Shown piece after piece: positions 48,339-60,822 of a stretch of 64,000 nucleotides of DNA. The notes beneath the pieces are model-generated. The model saw only the letters and a list, made by a program, of their open reading frames with translations, did no database searches and had not been told where the DNA came from. The stretch is from the NCBI GenBank assembly GCA_022605405.1, contig JABYQQ010000011.1, positions 1,426,001 through 1,490,000 on the forward strand, read 5' to 3'. Numbering within the stretch: position 1 is the first letter of the stretch; each line of letters begins with the position of its first letter. This DNA is from Earliella scabrosa (lineage: Eukaryota; Basidiomycota; Agaricomycetes; Polyporales; Polyporaceae). Both the position numbers and the translations under genes were made by a program.

Positions 48339-50077
48339 TCAGCATGTAGTCAACCCTATGACTATCGTTCTCACCTGTGCTGCTCTGCGCACTGTTATTG
48401 TGCGTTGCTTGCTCCTGTAGGTGCAAACCGTTCCCCAGGTCACCCAAGTCGGCTCCCCCTTAGAGCGAAATAGCAAATAGCGATCTGTCAGGACGGGATG
48501 AGGGTCTAGGGTATTTGCGAGAACCCAGCTCGATTTCCACAACCAGATCTGCACGTCTTGGTTCAACGAATGGCGGTGGAGTAGTAAGTCCCCGGGGACC
48601 GCATTCAAAGGAGGTGGTTGCGTGAGATAGTAAGGGGCCGATGTAACAAACCATCTCGTGCAGCCTTCCTGCTCGCCGGCTTTGAATGGACGAGAGATCG
48701 GGGATGGAGTGAGGATGCGCAGAGACTCAGAGCAAGAAGCCACTCTGGTCTCGTCGATGCCGTTTGTTGAGGCTTGATCAGCTCTACGAGTCGGGGAAGC
48801 TGTTTGTGCTGCGTGCAGATTGGACGGCGTCAGCACACCTCGAGAGTCTCCTTCACCGTAATCCCTGGGTGGAAACGCGGAGGTCGGCCTCGCCCCCCCG
48901 TCCCGCATCTGATCGGGCAAAAGGGCCAGAGAGACAGGTCGGGGCATACTGGAAGGAAGAAATGATGAGCTTGTGTAATGATGGTGGGGGTGGGAGGACG
49001 GAACGAGGGACGATGCATGTGGCCCAGGAGAATAAGGACGACTAGCGCCTGTTGGACGAGAGGCGGTGGACAGGAGAGACGGCCGAAGGGTAGCGTGAAG
49101 GGGGTCCGAGCGGGTCGACTGATGAGGAGTTCCCAACCGAACCTCTGCTGCACCAAGCTGATCTTGTACGTCTGAGCTGGGCGCACCACGTTGCTCAACG
49201 GCACTTGACCGAGCGATGATAGAAGGCGAATGTGCTCGTTCTAGCGCTTCTGGGATGGATTGAGCAGGGGGCATCAGCTCAATAATGAACGGAGGCCTAC
49301 GTGAAGGATTTGATATCGATATTGCGACCCTTCTGAAGGGAGAGGCCGAATGACATGAGCCTCCAGAGGGCGGTGTCGACTGCTCTGGATTCTCGTCTTC
49401 GTTGTCGTCTTCGACAGGAGACATGACACGGGCAGAAGACTCTGGCCGTAGGACTGGTTGAGATTCGGGCATATGACCACCTTGACTGAGAGCGGGTGAC
49501 AGGTCGCTTCCGCTCGGAGGCCGTACTACGGAGAGCGGTCTGTTTGGAGATATCGCGCGGCGCTGAAGCAAGTCAGATTCGCGGAGTATCCATGAGGCGT
49601 GCAGCTTACCGGTATATTCGGAGGAGGGAAGTGTTCAAGGTCCATTTGAGGTGAGTCAGAGACATTGTGTCTCTCCGAGTGTATGGATTTGCTGTCGTCG
49701 CGCGAGCCAGAATGAGACTGGACGGCTCGCTGCGAGGGTTCGAGCAGAGGCGAAGATTGCGCTGCACTTCGTGCTTCTCCGTGCTCCAATGGGCTTACGC
49801 TTGATGTTGTGTTACTTAGTAGGGTCACGAAGACAGAACGGTGAACCCTTACCTTGATGAGGCTACGCTGATCCGTGTGTGCGAAGCCTCCCTGGCGGAG
49901 TCTCCTTCAAAGACGAGTCGGAGGCGCCGTCGGTTGAGGTGTCTCTTCTGAGTGGCAACCATGAGTACACGGGTTCTTGACTTCATTGTCAGTGGCACAT
50001 ACCTTCCACTCTGCTCGAAGCTCTTCGCTTTGAGGTGGAGTCAAAGTGTTGACAGTAAATTGGCGTAGTCGAACCAT
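48339..50077 (-). CDS. Unknown protein H, Ser/Pro-rich with ordered C-terminal domain
   Basis: Start MVRLRQFTVNTLTPPQ at 50,077; introns near 50,000, 49,850 and 49,610 keep frame into a long last exon to 48,339. The middle (about 49,800-48,750) is low-complexity Ser/Pro/Arg. Near the C-terminus an ordered stretch contains CTRWFVTSAPYYL, PGDLLLHRHSLNQDVQIWLW, HPVLTDRYLLFRSKGEPTWVTWG. The end is uncertain because a splice after TWG is possible. Family not recognised. The WD40 gene lies immediately upstream on the same strand. Confidence 0.6.
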
Positions 50078-50383
50078 GCTTGTGTATCTTGACTTCGACG
50101 GGGTTGGAGTGGTGCTGTGGCACGTTTGAAGCTGAACATAAATAGCGGTATGTTACAAAGAGTATTGACGCAAGCGCGAGACGCTAATCACAAAGGAGAG
50201 AAGACAACAATGATTGCATTGTACTCGATGATACGCGTGTCAATCCGAATTCGGAACGCGGTCCGAAGCGACAGATGTCCGAGATAATCCGATGCGCTGA
50301 ACGCGCAGCTAATCACATGTTTTCTAACGACTGCACCAGACTTCGTAGAAATACAAGGAATTTACTCACTAAGATACGAAGGA

Positions 50384-52173
50384 TCAGCGGAATTGTTGCA
50401 GGGGTAACCGCAGGTGACACCTCGTACTGGAATCATTTTCGTCAGTAGGTTCATGGATGGAAGCCTACTCAATGACTTACCCGCGTGTTCTCCATCCCGT
50501 ACGGCAACAACGAGTGTCCTAACAGAGTCGCAGCAAACACAATGCAGCCGAAGCTGATCCACGGCCACGACAACACCGACGATGGACTGAGTGCACGACC
50601 GTATTCTACTGAGGTTTCCTGAGGGGCTATGGTGGCGGGCTCGGCCGGCGTGTCATCCGTTGGATGTTCTCCGCTGCTGTTTGCTGGCGCTGCCACAAGT
50701 CCTTCCATCGCACAACTGTCAGAAGCATCTGAAGAAACGCGAATTGTCACCAGTTTGCGGAACAGTTGCATCATACTTGCTTACCTGCGCACCATACCCT
50801 AACGAGGGTGTGCGCCCCTCGCTCGGACGAACCAGTCGCTATGATGTCGCAACCTCCATCGCCCATCGTGGAAGCCTAGTATAGCATGAGTACTATGTGA
50901 TATAACAAGGACCTCATACGCACGATTGCTTGAATGATCCCGCCTTCTATGATAGTGGGAGGATGAGCATTTTGTGCTGCTTCGGTGCTCGACGGGCTCA
51001 CCTGAATGACATAGTGTTTGCATTGTCGACCCGTCCTCCCGATTGACTATGAGAATGTTACCTTCCGTCTGACCAAACAGGAGTGCTTTGGAGCCGTCCA
51101 GGAAGAGGGATGGAAGAAGAACTCCTGGTTCCGGACGAACTTTGTAGACACATTCGAGGGCGAACTGGTCGATCCGGTAACACGTGAAGCCGTTTGAAAG
51201 GTTGTAAGCTATCAGATAGTTGCCATCCGAGGACAGCGCTGTCCGGCCGCTAGAGACGTTGGGGGTGAGATGACTCCGGTCTGTCACTTCGTGATGCACT
51301 CACATTGGGTGTTCTAGTTCGGCTTTCCACCTTATACTGGCAGCAGCTGCATCCCAGCATCTAAAGTTTGAAGATTGTCAGCAGAGTAGACATGGACACT
51401 CAGATGGGTCGTGACGAACATGATGCCATGGTAGATATAGGAGACAATGATAGCTCTGCCTTGCTCGACGTAATGGAGCGCGCAGGGTGAGACTTCGCAT
51501 AAATCTGCGACTGCGACGTCGGATGAGCCAACAATGGGCTGGCTATCCCTAGCTAACACCAATGAGGTCCGGCCGTCACATATTCTGGTCAGAGGAGGGT
51601 GCGGCAGTTGACACGTCCTGAGAGAATCTGTGAAGATCGTATATGAGACCGCGACCGAGCTGCAGAGTTCGCTACATAGGAAGTGCTGACCTACATCCGC
51701 CTGCTTGCATAAGATCACTTCGGATCCGATAGCCACGGCCAATGCTTGATGAACAGGGTCGAAGTCCAGAGCTTCGACGGGTCCGACCCCCATGGTTTCT
51801 ATTCGACTCCCGACAGGAAACTGCTGTTGATCAGGCTGATTGTAGGTAAGCAGTTAGCATAGTTCATATGGTGATATCGTCCGGGACTTACTTCGGGCCC
51901 TAGATGATATAGGAACACGTCACCGTTGCAATAGCCGACGTAGATGCTATAGTACTGTGACGGATGCCACAAGATAGCCGTTACGGGGACAGTGGCCATG
52001 ATATCTATAACAATAGAGTCATCGTGTCGATAGTTGAAGATCGCAAGCCGTCCGTCGTCGCCACCGGCTGCGAGCCACTTGCCGTCTGCACTGAATGACA
52101 AGCAGTTAACAGAATCTTGAAATACAGTCAAGGCGCGATATGCTGTGTAGTGCAAGACGGACTCCTGAGGCAT
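50384..52173 (-). CDS. WD40-repeat protein with C-terminal transmembrane helix
   Basis: Start MPQESVLHYTAYRAL at 52,173. Exon 1 (52173..51892) holds a WD-type strand series: VNCLSFSADGKWLAAGGDDGRLAIF, then VTAILWHPSQYYSIYVGYCNGDVFLY. Later exons carry VEALDFDPVHQALAVAIGSEVIL, RTALSSDGNYLIAYNLSNGF, PSLFLDGSKALLFGQTEGNILIV, a repeat ending IIATGSSERGAHTLVRVW, and a Ser/Thr/Pro linker followed by one hydrophobic helix (WISFGCIVFAATLLGHSLL) close to the end at 50,384. Single-pass, tail-anchored topology is inferred. WD40 propellers are protein-binding scaffolds. The exon near 51,340-51,420 is the least certain. Confidence 0.78.
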
Positions 52174-52542
52174 GCCTGGAAGCACCGAGGTAGTGGCGCA
52201 GCGGAGGAGAGAGTAGACGGTGAGACGCGAGGAGACAAAGTGACGATCACACAGAGAGGGAGCTTAGAGGGCCTCTTGGGGTTAGGGTTTGCTGACTGTC
52301 ACCGCCACAGAGCTCATGGTCGACTAACTTTGAAGGATGCTCAAGAAACGTCCCAAAGTGAAAGGATATGTCATACACCAATTCATTCATTTGGCTGGGG
52401 ACGTTGCACTAAGTACTAAGTAGTAGATATTAGTGGTACTATGTACTCGTGCGCAGGCCCCGACATACTTGTTAATTGTTCCAGGTCATGACGGACAAGA
52501 GGACACACGGACATGATACATGTAGCGTTTGAGAGTGACACA
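52174..52542. promoter_or_regulatory. Spacer upstream of the WD40 gene
   Basis: About 370 bp between the 3' end of gene I and the WD40 start, both on the minus strand. No further gene seen; it presumably holds the WD40 promoter. Confidence 0.4.
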
Positions 52543-53578
52543 TTATTGTACGTGGATGGTAATCAAACGACCATTGGCAGAAATAACAATGTCGGCGGGA
52601 TGAACAGGAGCGGGATCGGAGGGAGTAGAGGGCCGGTGCTCGTATGAAGTACGGAGCTGTTTGACCTCCTCGCGTAGCTCCGCTATGCCAGACTCGAGAG
52701 CTCGCATGCCCTAAGAACAGCGTCAGTCTCATTTCGATACGGTCAACGTGTGACGGAACACTTACCAGGTCAATTCCGCGGCAATGGGTACAAATGGATG
52801 CCGTAGTGGAGTCGGACTCGGAGGCGGTTATCGATCCCGCCGATGATGTGCTCATGCGCTCCGTGCGATCCATGTCCTGTCCAGCGTACTCGCCAGCCTG
52901 AGGTCCAACCACGGGCGGCCGCAAGGACGGTGTGCTAGATTCCATTGCCCCGGACAACGCAATTGACGGGCTGGAAAAGAACTCCGCCGGGATCAACGGA
53001 ATACTCTGGTAGCCTGAGAGTCCGTGAGTAGATGAGCCCCAGATGCTTCGACTTTGGCGCAAGGTCAGTACTGATACACGAAGTTCCAGGTCGGAAGTAC
53101 TTACCCATTTGCAACGTTAGCGTACTGCTGAGTATATCCCCTAGGGATATGCAAGGGCGAGATAGACCGGTACCTGCGCGTTATACCTCGGGCTTCGGAT
53201 TGCAGCACATGCATCACCGTCTTTGCTTTCTTCCGCGGTCGAACAACCTCTTGGGACGAGCTGGAGCTAGGCGACCTTGCACGCTTGACCTTTTGTTTCG
53301 CGGGGTGTCCTCGCCTCCGGAGGATCTGATATTGCAACGCTCGCCTGATCGACCTTCGGCTCGCAGCTCTAGTAATCCCAGGAGACTCGGAAGCCTGGCG
53401 GGGAGCAGTCCTGATCATAGCATCAGCCCACTGCACGGAATGCTAGCATTGGGGCTCACCCTGAAGTGTGTTCATCGGCAGTGTAGTAGAGTCCACTGTC
53501 CCTCAATGAACACGAGTCTCCGAAATCAGAACCGACTGGCGAGGTAGCAAGATGAGGACCAAAGGTCAGGGCGTTCAT
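52543..53578 (-). CDS. Unknown protein I, basic/disordered with CxxC and coiled-coil end
   Basis: Start MNALTFGPHLATSP at 53,578; exons 53578..53460, 53410..53105, then a third exon from about 53,045 to about 52,767 and a last exon from about 52,712 to 52,543, all joined in frame. The middle is Arg/Lys/Ser-rich (RRALQYQILRRRGHPAKQKVKR), suggesting nuclear localisation. Near the C-terminus is CTHCRGID followed by RALESGIAELREEVKQLR, a likely coiled coil, and a short beta-like end LITIHVQ. No family recognised. It is upstream of and co-directional with the WD40 gene. Confidence 0.6.
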
Positions 53579-54217
53579 GTCCGATAGACGGGAATGGGAG
53601 GAAGTGAGATTGGGAAGAGTCGCGACCGGACTAATATAGACGGTCGGAGACAAAGAAGCTCATGATGAGGGCGGCCGACGCACAACAATGACTTTGTCAT
53701 GACAAAGAAAGCAAGGAATAAAGGGATGGAACGTTGGGCAAAGGGATCAGAGGTGTTGCACCGCACGTTTGATCTGCCTGAAACACCAGCAAAATTTCGC
53801 AATAAACAAAGCAACGCTCGCCAGACCGACTCACCTCTTCTGGCCCCTCGTGGTCATGACCATTGCTTCGCAAGCGGGGTCATGATGACCAGTCGAGCTG
53901 TTGTGCCGAATCCGCAAGTGCTTGGTTGGTGCTCCAGACGAACATTATGTAGGACTGTGACGTACCGTGTGCCAGATTCACAGGGAACATTTAGTCGCGA
54001 TCGCAGTCCTCGTCGTTGTCATGAGGGTGTGAGGTCTGCCGCGCGAGATGATGTGACAGGGAGGAGAAGCGGATGTCAAGGGGGAACTACTACACACATT
54101 CCGAATGTAGATATATATATAAGTTAGAGTACCAGACCTTTGCACGCCAGATCCGCACCCAGACGAGGTCGTATAGGACAAACTCTGAGGGCTAGAAAGG
54201 AGTATAGAACCATACGG
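53579..54217. other. Intergenic, nothing recognised
   Basis: About 640 bp between the start of gene I and the 3' end of A4. A plus-strand frame at 53,699-54,127 is open but has no splice logic or family features. A TATATATATA run lies near 54,111-54,120. Confidence 0.4.
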
Positions 54218-55418
54218 TCAAGCGGGCTGGCCGTGCATAGTAGCGCATAGTTCAGTATCGTGCACGTCATTGAGATGGACCCGCGGCTGCCAACGTTGCT
54301 GTGTCTGAAGTTTTGTGAGCGAGAGTAGAACATCATGCTTATGATCGTACCTCGTGAAGTTCCAAGAGTAGGTCCACAAGTCTCCGATGAATTGTAGTCG
54401 CTGTTAGCAGTTCCTTCATAGGCACATTCCGTAAGTAGCGGGGGGACTCCTCGGATGCGATCCGCCAATCCTAGATCTGTATTGAGTCTATGCACCCATG
54501 CAGAGCCGTTTCTACTCACCACGAGTGCTACAATCAGCTCCCTCTGTACGTCTACCTGAGATAGAAGGCGGTCGTGATACTTGCGCATCTCATGCACCAG
54601 AGCACTACTCGTAGCGTCTGCTGCAGGATCTTCACGTAGATTTGTCATAATGAAAGCCACGAGTTCTCTCACTGAACGCCGCTCTTGACGTAGTGTCTCG
54701 ATCTCCTCAATCAAGTTGTTCATGGTCCCGTATGTGGCATCGTCGCTGTCTACAGGCTGCTCAAGGGAAGATACGAGTCGTTCGAATGTGTCCTGTGGAG
54801 ACCGTGAGCTGAGCCGTCAGTTGCACGTCGACGTGCTTACCTCAGGCAGCTGTAAGACCAGCAGAGACGGCAGCACCAGGTTGAAATGTTCTCGTAGAAG
54901 CATTTCTCGAGCTTCCATGGCTTCTAGCGCGTGTCGGAACTGATCCTCCTCATTGATGGACATGGTTTCGAGTCCATATGACTGAATCCTAAATCAGCCA
55001 ACCCCAGCAACAACCCTGAGATTGCACTCTAGAGACATACCTTATGAAGTTGTTCGCGCAATTGTATTCTCGCATCGGCAATGCCACAAAGAGCGTCCTC
55101 CATGACCTGGATCACGCTGGTGGATCTCATGAACGATGCATCGACACGAAGCTTCTCCAACGCATTGTTCCGATAGAGCATCTTGTCTTCCCTCAATTGC
55201 GTCAAGAAGAGCTCCTGCCACACAGTAACATCGTCGTCTGCACGGAGACCGAGGCGACTGTGAAACACGATTGGTCAGAGTTTTAGACAAGAATCAAGAA
55301 TTATTGACACTGACCGGTAGAGAGTATCGTTCAGCCTGTACTCGGTAGTTGCAATCGCTCCACTGATTGCATGTAGTTCGAGGTAGGTCATGCGAGATAC
55401 CTGGAAGGTCTGGGACAT
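54218..55418 (-). CDS. Family A protein A4, unknown helical protein
   Basis: Six exons, complement(54218..54304, 54351..54470, 54520..54792, 54841..54981, 55041..55257, 55315..55418), 313 aa, in frame. Exon 2 is 217 nt as in A1 and A2; exon 4 is 273 nt as in A3. Motifs: GLRADDDVTVWQELFL..LREDKMLYRNNALEKLR in exon 2, DTFERLVSSLEQPV in exon 4, ASEESPRYLRNVPMKELLTAT in exon 5. It lacks a visible neighbouring B gene, unlike the other A genes. Exon 3 (141 nt) is shorter than the usual 177. Confidence 0.78.
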
Positions 55419-56151
55419 GGCGGGGAGATAGCTATAGGGGAAGCACTGGAGAGTCAATGATAAGGTACCTCCAAACCTCCCTCCCTTTAATACGAGAGGT
55501 AGCACAAAGATGATAGACAAACTTCCGACCGCCACCCATCACGACGCGAGGGTGAAAGACACAAAGATCCATGCAGTTCGAAGAGCATCGGTTTGATCGC
55601 GGCCTACTTGCTTTGTACCGAGGCTATATATCCTATGATGGTCATCAAGGGGCCCTCCACAGCATGTCTGATGAACTGGCAAGCACCTCAGCGCCGAGGA
55701 CATGTCGAGAAGAGAAAGAGGGAGGAAGTGTTAAGATTGGGAGAAGACTAGCGTGGGAATGTAGAGAACAGTTCAAGGCGCCTAGTCCTATGCTTCATCA
55801 TCATGTTAGGCTGCATTAGCGACTCGCACTCGTCGGCTCTCCCGCGGCGACCCAAAGCTACTCTTCGCAGGGAAGCTAACACTCGATGATCCACGACCGC
55901 GGACCCGCGTTCCGCATACGTCGAATGCGCAAGGAAGCCAGTGCGAGAGTCAGGACGGGTTCACGCCGATTCGGTCAGTGCGCATGCGCCGCATCGTGTG
56001 GAGATGAGGTCTATAATATTCTAGAGGATAAATATGAGATGGAGCACAAACGTAGTCACAAGATTGGAGGAGCGTGAGCGATATGACAGGAAAGGGAATG
56101 GAAGACGAGAATACGCAGCCCTGGCGATAGAGGCGACAATCTGAGCCACAC
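55419..56151. other. Intergenic, nothing recognised
   Basis: About 730 bp between the A4 start and the 3' end of FunK1 copy 2. Short open frames only. Confidence 0.4.
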
Positions 56152-58610
56152 TCAAGTTCTACTTCGCTTGCGAGGTGGGGAAGGAAATTCTGCACCATCA
56201 GCAGACCGCTTCCTTGATACCGTTGTTGACCGCGTGTCGAGCGGGTTGCCGAGTTTCGGCTTCCTGTCCGCAACCTTGTCGTTCGCTGGCCAAGGTTTGC
56301 TAAGCGCGCATTTGAAGAGACGAAGGATCGCCTCGTGGCTCTTCAAGTTCTGTCTGTGCCGCTTGTTAAGCCGCAGCGCCGCCTCACGCTGCAGCTTCTG
56401 CACGAGTTCTTCGGCGATGGCTACGTCCGAGGGCGGGTTAGCTGAACTCGGGGAGCCGCGCTCGATGTTTCTGTGGCCGTCTTGCCGGTCGCTCTGGGCG
56501 CCCTCATCCTCGTCGTCCCCCAAGATATGTTTGTATGCCTTCGACTCGGCAGGGGAACAGCCGCCGTCTTCCGTGCTCGTCGGCGCGACTGCTTGCGGAG
56601 AATGGGCATCCTCCGCATACAGCGCCTTGAACCAAAGCAAAAGCTCGTCTACGATGGCGTTAATGGGGTGACTCATGGCGGCTGCGCGTGTGGATGACTC
56701 GGCGTTATGAGCAGTGGTGAGGTCGTTGGTCGCCGTCGGCCAATAGAACTTCAGCGCCAGGTTCTTGTGATCCCCGTCACCGTTATAGCTCCGTAGACTG
56801 ATGCAGCCGCTCGCCATAGCTGTTGCCTTCACGGTACCGCATCGATACCCAGCGGAGGAGGGGGAGAATGAGTCGAAGTAGTCGCGTAGGAACAATCTGA
56901 CGTCGCGGGAGTCGAGATTGGACTCCAGAAATCGGACGGAGTGGTAGATGATGACATGCAGAAAGGATTCCAACTCGTCCTCGAGGACGATCCGGCGCGA
57001 GGGGTCATTCAAAGCGTGCACAGACATGAACTGCCATGTACCCTGTTTGGCGCCTGACGTCAGGAATCTTCCACTAGGACATCTGAACCCGAAGACCGAG
57101 AGATGCTCACCGTGCGATCGGGCTGTCGAGGGTCCGCGCCTTCTTCCTTGATGTTCTTCGCAAGCTCCCAGTCATTGAGCAGTCCACACATGGTCCCTTG
57201 AGAGTCCGGGTAGAGTAAGATGTTGCCTGCGCTAATGTCACGATGGATGATACCAGCCCGGTAGGCAGCGCGATGCGCTAGACGTAGGACGTGAGTTTGA
57301 GAAGCACAAAGAAGCCATCCGTCGCACTCACCCTTCAAGCAACAGAATATCGCCACCACGAGCATGGAGGAGTCCTCGAAACGATCTAGAGGAAGTCCAA
57401 CCTCCTTCACGACGAGACGATAGTGGCGATGACGTTTCAGTGGACAAGGGGCTTCCGCGTTAACCTCTGGGTGGAGCGTCCGCCAGTATCTTCTCCAATC
57501 CGTGAGCTGGTTCGATCCAGGCAGGTCTCCATGACACAGCAGGGTTGGCACGTATGGAACCTTCTTCTTCTTGAGTTTACGCAGCGTGTCTCCCTCCTTG
57601 CTGATGCCTGGATGGTCAACGCGCCAAGCATCCTTGAGGTACACGAAGGTGTCCGCGATCTTGCCCTTGCCGTCGACCGGAAGCGCAACGTATCCCCGGG
57701 TCCCGCGGCCAGCTACGCCCGGGGCGAGGAAGTGCGGCTTGCCGACGAGGTACCTCTTGCGGCGCTCGAGTCCCATGGGGACCTCTAGTTGCCACCACGG
57801 CCACGTGGGATCAAGAGATTCCTCGAACAACGCCTTGACGTGATCGTCCGGCTTCGTGCTCGTGCTCTCCTTCTTGCTCATCATTGCCTTCCAGAGCTTG
57901 GTGTTAGGCCGAATGCGGGTCGCCGTGGGATCGTATCCACGCCTCTCCGCGGGCAGTCGCGCATAGAGGCGGAGGAAGTGAGTGATCTTCGCGCCTTCGG
58001 TCTTGTAGTTGAACGTAGTAGTCACGAAGATGGTGGAGCGGTCGAAGCGTACGAGACGTGCGAAGTCCCCCAAGAACAGAATCATGAAGAAGAAAGTGCG
58101 CTGCTGGTGCTGGTGTATGTGTTCCGCGTACGAGAGGGTCTGGCTGAAAACCTGGTTTCGCGAGTCGGATGTTGGCTCATGGGGTGGTGCATCTTCAAAT
58201 GGATCTTGAGTGTCAGGACTCGTCTTGCACCTCACAAGGATCTCGATCTCAGACCAATCTATGCGGGCATGAAGGGAGCCGGCAGGAATCTCGGGAGCAT
58301 GTTCGCGCGGGTACATAGCGCAGTCGGCCGCTTGCCCGGCGGGGTCGTGCTCGTCGGGCTGGTTAGGATGAGCACGGAATACGAAGCCGGGGCAGACGTC
58401 AGCCTTGTTTAGCTCCACCGGCTGATGGTTCGTCAGGTCGACTCGACTCATCGAGCATTTCTGGATCAGCACACGTACCAAGGTTCCGTACATTTCCGCT
58501 CTACCAGGGGTTGCGAGATGTGCGAATAGGTTGTTTTCAAGGATGGGTTGTGATCCGACAAACTCGGACATCCAGCTGTCGTATGGGAGTATGATGACTT
58601 TTCCACGCAT
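56152..58610 (-). CDS. FunK1-type fungal protein kinase, copy 2
   Basis: Three exons, complement(56152..57042, 57111..57277, 57332..58610), 778 aa from ATG at 58,610 (MRGKVIILPYDSW). The exon 2 length (167 nt) and both introns match copy 1. The catalytic region (HRDISAGN, NDWELAK, RTGTWQFMS) is almost identical to copy 1. The N-terminal third differs by many substitutions and begins where copy 1 is at about residue 50, so either the N-terminus is shorter or an upstream exon exists; the frame is open back to 58,745. It lacks the Lys/Ser/Thr and acidic repeats of copy 1, and its C-terminus diverges. Confidence 0.87.
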
Positions 58611-58799
58611 GTTGTAGCACAAATTGCAGCAGGACTGTTTCAGAAGCCGCGGGTGTCGATTGGGAGAGTGGAGGCGATTTGTGTGGATGATGGTAGGAGT
58701 TGAATATCGTAGGCGCTCATGTGTTCGCTTGCGCCTTGACAACACACGGGCGCTTCTCTCTTTGCCGTCGCCTGGGGCGGTCCCCTAGGCCATGTGCAC

Positions 58800-60822
58800 A
58801 GTCACTCTCGAGCACGAACTCCAGTAGTTGTCCTGTAGCAGTGAAAGCGATCAGTCGGTCTATGCAGTGGTGCAAGCGATTTACGACGAACCGTGCCAGT
58901 CCGGATCCGTGGCTGGCGCGCCTGGTTGACGTAGGAGTCGGCGAAGCTGCATCCGACACAACTGTTACAGTACTCAGAGGTATGGAACTATGTCAAACTA
59001 ATGGTCGTGTCAGCGGGAGAACAGAAGAGTGGTTCCGACGTACTCACCTCAAAAGTATGCCTGTGAATCTGGCGGCGGTCCTCTCAGCAACAGAATCGCG
59101 GTGCATTGTCATGCTGATGTATATATATCTGCAGAATAGATACATATATACGTGGTCCATGATTGGGTAACACACCGGAACATCGTCACAACCCTGCATG
59201 TAGTAGCGTCCAGTCGACGCCCTGTGGATAGCCTTCCTACCTCTACGCTCACCTCCATGCGTGGGACCGTGACCGGTCGCTCGTTGGAGACGTTCCGTGG
59301 CAGGCGTCCCGCAACCCAGCGGCGATGGTCGTGCTGGGCGCGAACGACTCCACGGCGTAGGCAGGCGCCGGCGGAAGAGAGGGGAGAGGGGAGAGACGAC
59401 TACGAGTGACTTTACGCAGCTGCGCGGGACCCGCTCGTGCGACGAACGATCCGGGCTGCGTTCGTCGACATCCTCCGCCCCGTCTGTTCCTGGACCAGCA
59501 GCAAGAGCACCAACGTCGGAGCACCAACGTCGGAGCACCAACGTCGGGGGAGCCTCGGACGTCGGTAGCGCGATGAGGGCTTGCGAGTGGCTCGAGACCG
59601 ATTCCGACAGCGAGCATGACATGACGGGGTAGACCTGCATATTGCCTTGAAGAGCGCGTCGTAGATGAGTCCCGCTGCGTGAAGCGCTCGAGCGTACGAA
59701 GGTTCCGGATCGCGGAGCGCTTCACTGACGACTCGATACTCTTGACGACCTCGGGGCTGAGCTTCTTGCGATCCCTGTGGACGGTGTCGTCCGTGCTCAC
59801 TGGGGACTCACGGAAGGATAACAGGAAAAGCTTGATGAAGCGCATGATCGCCTGTGCCCAGGGATCGCTTGAGCTCGGGTGTGTAGAGTCCCCGAGAATC
59901 GCATGAGGCTACCCAGACAGTGTGGATGTCAGAAGAACGCAGTCCTACGTGTGGAAATGACATACTGGATGAACTGTCCGTCACGGTTGATATTGAGTTG
60001 GGGCGACGCATGAAGTCAGCTACGCGGGGACGACACAGTAACGCCGGACGAGCCCAGTCTGCGATTCAGAGAAACGGTCAGACCTCCTCGGACAAGAAGA
60101 ATCGGTTGTGTGCTCACCCACTTGGAACAGCACCTTGGGGCCCATGCAGAAGAAGGAAGAGCATAGGCATGCTGTTGATGCGTAGCGGGGTCGGACATGC
60201 GAGCGCAGATAACTGGGAAAGCGCGCCGCGGCACGCTTAATGTACCGTGGAGGCCAGGGGGTGACCGACAGTAGCCAAGAGGAGGGCCTCAAGACGTGGG
60301 GCTAGAATTCGCAATGAGGAGGTGCGCACTGGATCGTGCGAGGTGACTCACCTGTGATAATGGGTCCCTCATGATCCAGCTCTGTCGTGGAACCCCTCGT
60401 GCAGCCCTGTCCCGCCTGAGGATGCGCTTCTCGTCGGCTGGATGACAGACCTAGTGGCGGGACTAGGATGAAATTTGAGGGGGCGGGGGGCTGCTTGGCC
60501 ATCTGAGTAAGTACGCGTCGTCCTCTCTCTGATCAATTCTCGATCTAAGCCGACTTCATGGAGGAGAGATGGTGAGGGGAGAAGATCCGTAAAGGACGTT
60601 GGAGCCCGAGTGCGGCCTCGTACACATCCTCAGTAGCGACAGAGCAGCAGAGGTATTGTGCGGTGGCCATGGAGGTCCAGGAGGAGGATGAGGCGGGACG
60701 GAGAACCAATTGGCGAGCGAGAGGGGCGTCTCGGTCTGACTAGAGACCGGTTCAAGTTGTAAGTATATCTGCCCAACCGCTTCTGCGCATGTCGGCTCCA
60801 TGGTGCAGCGGTAACATCGCCG
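58800..60822. repeat. Outer inverted repeat, right arm (upstream part)
   Basis: Inverted counterpart of 2,293-4,312, identical in the stretches compared, including the 15-bp tandem repeat near 59,506-59,548. It begins upstream of FunK1 copy 2 and ends near the tRNA-like motif at about 60,795-60,845. Confidence 0.85.
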
